From Misgurnus anguillicaudatus (lineage: Eukaryota; Chordata; Actinopteri; Cypriniformes; Cobitidae), in assembly GCF_027580225.2 (NCBI RefSeq), contig NC_073358.2, positions 10,901,001 to 10,965,000 on the forward strand: a DNA stretch of 64,000 nucleotides. Direction: 5' to 3'. The notes beneath the pieces are model-generated. The model saw only the letters and a program-made list of their open reading frames with translations, had not been told where the DNA came from and made no database searches. Positions 36,365-64,000 of the stretch are shown here, piece after piece (within the stretch, counting starts at the first letter, position 1; each line of letters starts with the position of its first letter). The translations under genes and the position numbers were made by a program.

Positions 36365-36560
36365 CTTTAAAACAGAATACACACACTAAACACTCCAAAA
36401 TATATTTTCTGCAAAGTTTTACACAAGGCAATAACATTTAAGACCAGAGTATAGTTTTTTTTACATGTATGCCATCGTACACGAAGGTCGAACGCACAGC
36501 TTTGCAAAGCATTGTTTATTTGACTCGTACATGTACCCAGATGTTCGACGCATGCGCATT
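36365..36560. repeat. Short duplicated block (also at 27640-27850)
   Basis: Second copy of the block described at 27640. It lies about 0.8 kb beyond the lnpep stop codon, so it may be transcribed as part of the 3' untranslated region. The flanks of the two copies do not match, and no terminal repeats are seen. Confidence 0.7.
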
Positions 36561-37166
36561 GCAAATGCAATGCATCTTACATACTACATTCTCTTGTATG
36601 CGAATGCTCAACCTATGTGTACAAACAAAGTACGATTACAACACATCCTGTACATAAAAAAATGCATAACTATACTTCTAGCTTCACACAGTACTGGAAA
36701 CAGGCACCGCAGACTACGCAAAAAAAAGATGACCTCCAAAAACATAAATAGGAGACAAACACATTGACAATCGATTGTCTGCACATTTTGCAAATATGTG
36801 TGCCAGATGTCTATTTTTATACACAGTAGCAACAGATTTCTGTCGATGCGTCTCTTTTAGCAGAATTTTATTTAACATTTAATAGGCAACTATTATTTTT
36901 GGCAAAGCGTGCTAAAGGCCGTATATACTGTAAGAGATACTGACGGGACGTTTTGGTCTGTAGCTACCAACATTCAAGGGTTCGAACGCATCCTAATATA
37001 AAAAAACAACATCCAGATTTGCCCTGAGCAAGCCGTAACTGTAAATAGTGCAAACAGTGCTTGAGGCCAGTGCCAAATATATACACAAGAGTCAAAGTGA
37101 AGTGAGAGATGATCGTGTGCCAAACGTCCTGAAGAAGAAGATGTTATGACACAGGACATCAACCTG

Positions 37167-37172
37167 TTTATT
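37167..37172 (-). terminator. Candidate proximal poly(A) signal of lnpep
   Basis: AATAAA on the minus strand (TTTATT on plus), about 185 bp past the stop codon. It is the first canonical signal downstream. More distal sites are likely but cannot be chosen from sequence alone. Confidence 0.4.
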
Positions 37173-37355
37173 TACATAAGACAGTTATATTAAAATGATA
37201 TGCGGCAGATAGGTCCTCCACCCCAATCAATTAAATCTAACAGTGTAAATGTGTGGCTCTGGCTGTTGTAACAGTAACATCCACTTACACCCGCTGGTGC
37301 GTGGTGACATCGCCTGAGGGAGTGAGAGGTACGTGAGTGGAGCGAGCACCTCACC

Positions 37356-57321
<19,966 letters not shown>

Positions 57322-57660
57322 GCTGTCAGAAATGAAGTCTGTGGTGAAACCAGAATCCTCTTGGCAATAAAATGATGTTTAATTCCGGGAAAGAGGAAAA
57401 GTGACACATTCACCGCAGCGCATCCGATCCGATCAACTGGTGCTAGATTAGCATGGTTAGCATGATGTGGGCAGCTCACGCATCCGCGCATTAAAATCAT
57501 ACATCCGAATGAAAAATGTTTACCGAGACATCCATCATCTTTATTATTAGACACAATTGAAATGATAAGCAATGTCAATAACTGTACTGTTTGACAAAGA
57601 AGCTTTAAACAGCGTTACTTCCCTATTCACTTTCCCTTTAAATTGACTGACTGCTGCCTG
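57322..57660 (-). promoter_or_regulatory. Probable lnpep 5' UTR and promoter region
   Basis: Sequence just upstream of the start codon is richer in CpG than the surroundings (GCGCATCCGATCCGATC, CACGCATCCGCGC around 57417-57490). It has no obvious TATA box, fitting a housekeeping promoter. The transcription start cannot be fixed. From here to 58.97 kb I see no gene. Confidence 0.35.
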
Positions 57661-58971
57661 CCGTCTGCTCGAGCCATACAAACACTAAACAAACTCACTG
57701 CAAAAATATTTTCTTTGCAAGAATCTCTGTTTTTTGTCTTTTTCCACCAATTTCACATTGATTAAAATAATTGTCATAACAAGCAAATATTGATTTAAGA
57801 AGCAAAATAATACAAGACATGTACTTCTTTTTTCTTAACCTCAACGGCAAACATTATGTTGGATTTCTCTGAAATCAATATGTAAAATGACTGAACTCAA
57901 GTGAATACATATTTTTAATGATGTTTGAAAGGTGTTGTTAAACACAAAGTAAAAAGATGATTTTTGCAATGTGATGGCCTTTTTATAATTTTACCCGATA
58001 GAGACAGTATTAACTTAAAAAAAACTTACAAATGTGAGCACATTCAATAGAAATTGCACATTGAAAAACTATTCAAATAAGTAGAAAAGATATTAAAAAT
58101 AATAATTTGTCATTCGTACCAATAGTTCCATATTCCTGTTGGTTTAAATGGTTTGCAGATTCCATGGGCTGAGACTTGGTGCCATGCTCCAGAATAACTG
58201 CAATAGCATCACAGTTCAGCAGTCACATGTAAATCATTTCAGTGACAGTAAGCATTGCTCTTACACTACAATAGTCTGGTGTCTTCTTAAGCGCATGCAG
58301 TGTGCGGCGCATTTAGAAACCAAAGGAAACATTTATATGGGTCATTGTACTGTAGGAACAACAGTATACTGTTTATTGTCTATTGACAAAAAAGTCTGAA
58401 GATTTGATTATATAGAAATTACGAAAAATTGGGATTTTACAGATTGGGGCACAAATGTATGTGTTTGAACTAATTAGTAAAATTTCAGTTATTAATTTAT
58501 TTGATTTTAATATTATACTTATATGAATATCAGTTTAATAGTTTGCTTGATGTATTTGGAGTCGTATTATGAAAGCATCAGATCAGAGTAATTCTTTGAA
58601 TTTATGAATTAGTTGACTTAATTACAATTACATTTATGATTTTGTGAATTAATTGATTTGTTTATACACGTGTTTTTGACAGCTGATAATTTTGCAGGGT
58701 GAAGTGAACCACACTGCCCCCTGGCGACACTAACAGGAGTAGATATAACTTAGCCTACATTAATTTGAGGAAAGTCAAAGAAAAAGTCAAAGGAAAGTCA
58801 TGTTTTTCTATTGCTGAAATTTCTTGTTTAGATTTTACTGTCTGCAGTATGTAATCTGTAACATTTCACTAACATTAACTGTATTTTTAGCAGGTCTATG
58901 TTTTCAGCATCTGAAATAAACACAGTCTATGCTGTGCTGGTATAGTATTACAGTTAGTAATGTGTTTTAGT

Positions 58972-60281
58972 TAGGGCTGTCAATAGATTAAAAAATTAAT
59001 CTAGATTAATCGCATGATTTCATGAGTTAACTCGCGATTAATCGCAAATTAATCGCACATTTTTATCCGTTCTAAATTTACCCTAATTTAACACTTTTCA
59101 GGTTTTTAATACTCTGATCATATATAAATATATAGATGCTTTATGCAAATATATGTTAACAACAGCCTGCTTACATTTTTAACAGAACCATCAAGCCATT
59201 GTTTTGTATATGCATTTTCCTTTAAGAAGAATTTTCTTTCTCCATTTTTATTTGATGCTGCATCATTTTTGACATGTGCTGTCAAATTTAGTCGAAATTA
59301 GCAAATTTTCAAAGAAATTGTTGTTCATATTTTGACATTCTCTATTAAAACATAGAACAATGCATGATTTGGTGGAATATAACAAAATATGACAGAACTA
59401 CACCTGTTTGAAGTTGAAAGAGTCAGCAAAGTTAAATTACCAGAAAAATCACCACATCCATACATTAAATTACCACATCAATACCTTAAAGTCACTGGTA
59501 AAACTATAAGATTTAGCACACACAAAGCAAAAACATAATCAATATATGTATTTTTTCTTTTGTTTGATTGACACCGTGACAGACTGCTTAAAATCTAAGT
59601 GATCTAATATAATGTTACACATCAGATATTTTTACCCAACAGTTAACCAAACATTTACTTAAAACATAACAGATTATAGAGCCTACCTGCGTGAATTCTT
59701 ATCAAAGCAGATATTTGTAAAACTTTAATTTTGTGTAGATGTCTATATATCCGGGTCGCGCACTCGCGCGTCTGTGTGCACGCGCTTCAGATGTCAGTCA
59801 GTCAGCGTGAGGACATCGCTTTTGAGTCTTGTCGCTCTTAATAACTCTTTAACAATAATCAGGTACCGAACTTTATCTCTCTTAATGACTCTTTTAACAT
59901 CAAGCAAGTCCTGCAGTCTATTTTCTAAGTCATGCATAAAAGCGAAACCAAAATGAATTGAGACGCATCTTTGTATTAGATTAAGCATTAGCCGGAGGAC
60001 GGGAACGTTACACCTCAGACGTATAAATATAGATCATTTCAGATGTCCAACGAGCATTTAGAGCATTTGCTAGACGATTTGGTTAATGTTCTTATTTCTA
60101 TGAAAACCTTTGAATCATTTAGACAGGATCCCATTTGTCTGCGTCTCTGTTCATTCAACTATGGGCTGGACCAAGTGTCAAACAGAAATTGCGCGTTGCG
60201 TTAATCGGCGTTAATAAAATTAGTTGCGTTAAAATGAATTTGCGTTAACGCGTTATTAACGCGTTAATTTTGACAGCCCTA
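58972..60281. mobile_element. Non-autonomous hAT-like element, 1.3 kb
   Basis: It begins TAGGGCTGTCAATAGATTAA and ends TTAATTTTGACAGCCCTA. Many ATTAATCGC / GCGTTAA motifs occur near both ends. It is flanked by GTTTTAGT (58964-58971) and GTTTTAAT (60282-60289), a 7/8 match as expected for an ageing 8-bp duplication. No transposase recognised. Confidence 0.85.
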
Positions 60282-60435
60282 GTTTTAATTTAATATCTGA
60301 TTACTGTGAGACCCAATATTTGAACACTGATGCTATACAAAGGCTTCAAAAATATATTTAAATTAATTTATTTTACATGATGGCATTATTGAAGCCATTA
60401 ACAACATGACATCCAGTATGATTCTCCAAAAACAA

Positions 60436-60949
60436 TTAAAGGGGCCATGGTGTGAAAATCTGACTTTTTCCATGTTTAAGTGCTATGATTGGGTCCCCAG
60501 TGCTTCTATCAACCTAGAAAATGTGAAAAAGATCACCCCGGTAACTTAGTTTTGGTAAACCATTCTCTAAAAGCACACGAAAAAATAGGTAGTTGAAATG
60601 TGGTTTTCCTTATGATGTCATAAGGAGCTCTTATTATAATAATACCACCCCTTAATCTGCACTATCCAACCACAGCACTTCCATTTAGTGCAGAGAAAAG
60701 CACAATTGAGTTTTAATTGCAACAAACCACCATCATTGTGATCAGTGTTTGAATTTCATCAGCTCATTTGCATTTTAAAGGACACACCCAAAACGGCACA
60801 TTTTTGCACACACCTACAAAGTGGCAATTTTAATATGCTATAATAAATTATTTATATGGTATTTTGAGCTAAAACTTCACATATGTGCTCTGGGGACACC
60901 AAAGATTTATTTGACATCTTTAAAAAGTCTTGTGCCATGGCCCCTTTAA
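60436..60949. mobile_element. TTAA-type MITE, about 510 bp
   Basis: The ends TTAAAGGGGCCATGGTGTGA and TTGTGCCATGGCCCCTTTAA are inverted repeats with TTAA borders. It lies about 0.6 kb beyond the stop codon of the ERAP2-like gene and offers an AATAAA (minus, near 60905) that its transcripts could use. Confidence 0.85.
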
Positions 60950-61569
60950 AATATTCTTTTAAGTGCAATAAAATTTTGAAACATATTTGGATAAGCTGTG
61001 ATGCAAACACCTCCATTAAACAGTATCTGTGAAGTTCTTGTATCCCATGTTCATGTAGTATAATAGTAGATATGAGCAAATTGAAATTTAAAGAACGTTA
61101 CACATCAAGAGTTTTCTGTATACTCAAGAGGCATTATTGATTAGGCAAAATGAAGCAATTTTGTTTCTTTATCCAAACCTCATTCTCAATACATTCTTCA
61201 TTCTCAACTTCAAGTATAGGTTTACACCACAGATTCATAGTCAATCATCATTTCACATTAGTTAAAAAAATTGCGGCATAGCTGTCAAGAGACCAACCAG
61301 ACAAAAGAGCACAAAAACCCCAAAAAACAGAAGAGCATATTTTTAAACACCTCTATCAAACCATAAAAGCAAAAAAAGTCATGCATTATGCAACCAATTA
61401 CAAAATCACATCAAAATATAAACTCAAGATAAAAACCAAAGAAAATACCATTTGTGAAACAAAAAACAGTTGTGAAAAGTCATGTGGAGTTTTGTGAAAC
61501 TCAACAATAAAACATTGTTCCACCTTAAATTTTAATCCTCAGCTGAGATTTTGGTCTCGAGTTCAGTTT

Positions 61570-63960
61570 TTAATAGAGTCTTTTCTGCAACCATGACCTC
61601 ATGGTCTCCAAGTTCCTTGTGAGCCACAAAATGTTCTTCTCAACATTCTCCGTGGCCACCTGAGTGATGCGTAGCTGAGATACCTGCTCTGTGATTGTCT
61701 CGAAAAAAGCCTTGACCTTAACACAAAAGAGTAAATGCTATGAAAATGCTGCTGATGATTATAACATCTAAATAACAACAAATATGCCCACCTCTCTCAG
61801 CTCCTCTGCTGAAGAGAATTGAGTTACAGTGCCAACAATGATGTTTCTGATCCCAAATGATCCCAGTGGAAACCTGTGATAATAAGACTTTGTAAGTGCA
61901 AGTGCCTTATATTAATGACATTAACAAACCAAAGGTGTTGTGAAAAAGGAGACAAGGACTGCACCTACTTCACCACAAGTTCATTCCAGTGTTTCTTCAC
62001 AAAGTCCCACGCTAGAAAATGACCTACTGGATTTCTAGCTACCATGTATATAAGTGAATCCAGGTCTTGTGTTTTTATCACAGTTCCATTAAATCCAAGT
62101 TCCAATAATCTACAGAAAAGATGAAGACTTTAAAGCTCATTTAAATTTAGATTCCCAACCATGCATTCCAAAAATGTTTCAAAAATGCATTTCAAATGTT
62201 TGTTGAAAATAAATGAAGTGAAGGAAATGTAAACCTACCTAGACAGTTTTTCCAAATCCCTGCTGTTTGATAAAGCGGAGAGAAATTTGCGTTTCTCTGT
62301 TTCACACATTGAGATGCTGTATTTTTCCAGGATGTAGGCCCAGCCGCTGTTATCCTGAGCTCCGATCATGTAGACCGTCTCAGACACATCAGTGGGTAAG
62401 CTGGATCATTAATAAATCAAATATCAAGTATTAAAAAATATACTGACATAGTCATTTTACATTATTTTTTAATGCAACCTGACCTATAACCACATTATAT
62501 CATGCACCCTGCTGATGTTATGCTTTATTAAGTGTGTAACTGATACACATTAACCAGGATACACAGAGCAATTTTGCATAACATTTGCATAGTTTTTGTT
62601 TTTTTACATTCAAATTATTCACATTGCTTTTATCTACAAATAGAAGATTATTATTATTTTTTTTATCTTGCATTTGATGTTTTACACTGTTAGACTGTGC
62701 ATGCTTCCTTTTGCACATTTGTCTATTTGGCTATTTTAAAAAGGTAGGATCTTCCTGGAAAAAACATATTCACATATTCTAATGGCAAAGTTATTGTGTA
62801 TACTTACTTTAAAATCAGGTACTGTAAAAAAATGTTGGGTTATTTTCAACCTAGGGTTGGGTCAGAAAGGGACAAACCAGGCCATTGGATTAAATTTACC
62901 CAGAAAATGATTATATTTGACCAACAATGTGCTAAAACAACCCAGCATATGTTATATCACAACCCAGCAGGTTAGGTTTCATCCTTTTTTGAACCAACGG
63001 CCAGCATTTTTAAAAGGGGAACTCATACATGAATAATTTATTGATGGTACACTCTTAAAAATGATTTTAAAGGTTCCATGGAGAACCAAAAAAAGGTTCC
63101 TCTATGGCATTGCTGTGATTTGTAAGAGTATAATTGCAAGTATAGTTGCCAAGTCACCTGCGTGTACTGTTGGATTTCACCCAGCCATCGTAAAGTTGTT
63201 TAGCCTTTTCCACGCATGGAGGATAACCAAAATCACACGCCAGAGAAAGGACATCTTCACGAAGTCTGCGATCTGAGACCGTCCCATCATCAGTCCAGGA
63301 CTGCCTGTCAATCACATCTCCGAAATATTGCAATATGTAGCTCTGCAGAACAAACAAAGACAAAGTGAACTTCGACAAGAAATCTTATTTAAACACACGG
63401 GTGGGTCTATGACGGACAAGTGGAAGAATTAAGGACATTAGGACAATAAATTGGTTTACTACTTAAAGGGATAGTTTACTGAAAAAATGAAAATTCTGCC
63501 ATTTTTTTCACCTTGAAAAAAGGTTGTCCTGAACCTGTATGAGTTTCTTTATTCTCTTAAACACAAAATAATGATATTGACAGTAGCCATTAACTTCCAT
63601 GGTAGTCGTTTTTCCTACTATGGAAGCTAATGGGTACCGTCAACTGTGTGCTTACCATAATTTATCAAAATCTCTTTTGTGTTCAACAGAATAAAAAAAA
63701 CATATTTGGAATAATGTGAGGTTGAGTAAATAATGACAGAACTTTTATTTTTTGGTTAAACTATCGTCTTAATTTTATAATTTATTACATGATGTTGTCA
63801 TACTGTACCTTAAGATCGTAAGTAACATCAGCTATGTTTCTCTTTTCTATCAGTTTGTAGAATGACTGTAGATATCCAAGCCCTTGCAGGAGAGGTACAT
63901 TGTGGGTCTCGGATTTGAGGTAACCGATCAGATCCAGCGCTTTGTCAAGTGACAGTCGCC
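61570..63960 (-). CDS. erap2: ERAP2-like M1 aminopeptidase, C-terminal six coding exons
   Basis: Endoplasmic-reticulum aminopeptidase that trims peptides for MHC class I; only the C-terminal ERAP1_C-type helical domain is in the window. Exons (minus): 63960-63809, 63342-63158, 62400-62239, 62109-61969, 61873-61792, 61716-61570 (stop TAA 61572-61570). Phases agree throughout, giving 288 residues. Diagnostic stretches are GYLQSFYKLIEKRNIAD, QYFGDVIDRQSW, LAWDFVKKHWNEL and FPLGSFGIRNII; the first two resemble human ERAP2 more than ERAP1. It lies upstream of lnpep in the same orientation, as ERAP2 does in human. Exon lengths 162, 141 and 82 nt equal those of lnpep exons 15-17. The catalytic part is beyond the right edge. 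An erap1-type paralogue cannot be excluded. Confidence 0.85.
63463..63772. mobile_element. TTAA-type MITE (TTAAAGGGATAGTTTACT)
   Basis: The left end TTAAAGGGATAGTTTACTGA and degraded right end GGTTAAACTATCGTCTTAA are inverted. It belongs to the most common cyprinid MITE type with internal TTGTGTTCAACAGAATAAA. It nearly fills the intron between two exons of the ERAP2-like gene. A truncated member of another family (GGTTCCATGGAGAACC) lies at 63070-63105. Confidence 0.8.
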
Positions 63961-64000
63961 CTGCACTTGAAATGACAAATATAAAGGAGATCACATTACG

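Overview
This window is vertebrate nuclear DNA from a teleost, most likely a cyprinid. The evidence is GT-AG introns, recognisable fish-type urea transporter and M1 aminopeptidase exons, and a very dense load of fish transposons (TTAA-type MITEs, hAT, Tc1, DIRS and tyrosine-recombinase elements). I found no prokaryotic-style operon, CRISPR array or RNA gene.

Left part (1-11.7 kb): the edge of a Gypsy-like LTR retrotransposon on the minus strand, a perfect 270-bp palindrome with a (TA)n centre, and then a complete urea transporter gene (slc14a2-like, plus strand). I resolved eight coding exons that join in frame to a 435-residue protein. Its introns are full of MITEs.

Middle part (11.7-37.3 kb): no host gene was found. 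It contains a foldback element, a hAT element with an 8-bp target duplication, two diverged copies of a segment of about 2.7 kb (17.85-20.59 and 28.37-32.03 kb), a decayed DIRS-like retroelement interrupted by a hAT element, a decayed tyrosine-recombinase (Crypton/Ngaro-like) element, and a GC-rich minisatellite built from two palindromic motifs. One copy of the duplicated segment has been invaded by a DNA transposon that in turn carries a Tc1-like element.

Right part (37.3-64 kb, minus strand): lnpep (leucyl-cystinyl aminopeptidase, IRAP/oxytocinase) with 18 coding exons from 57321 down to 37356, then, upstream in the same orientation, the last six coding exons of an ERAP2-like aminopeptidase running off the right edge. 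ERAP2 followed by LNPEP is the human order, so the gene pair looks anciently conserved. The two share exon sizes (162, 141, 82 nt) near the C-terminus. In lnpep the exon 13/14 junction does not keep frame with the only visible canonical splice sites; this is the main gene-level anomaly.

Nothing here looks like an undescribed biological system. The interest lies in genome structure: the perfect palindrome, the minisatellite that has captured recombinase-tail copies, nested transposons with readable target duplications, and the lnpep splice puzzle. All calls come from reading the sequence and from remembered family features; no database search was run.
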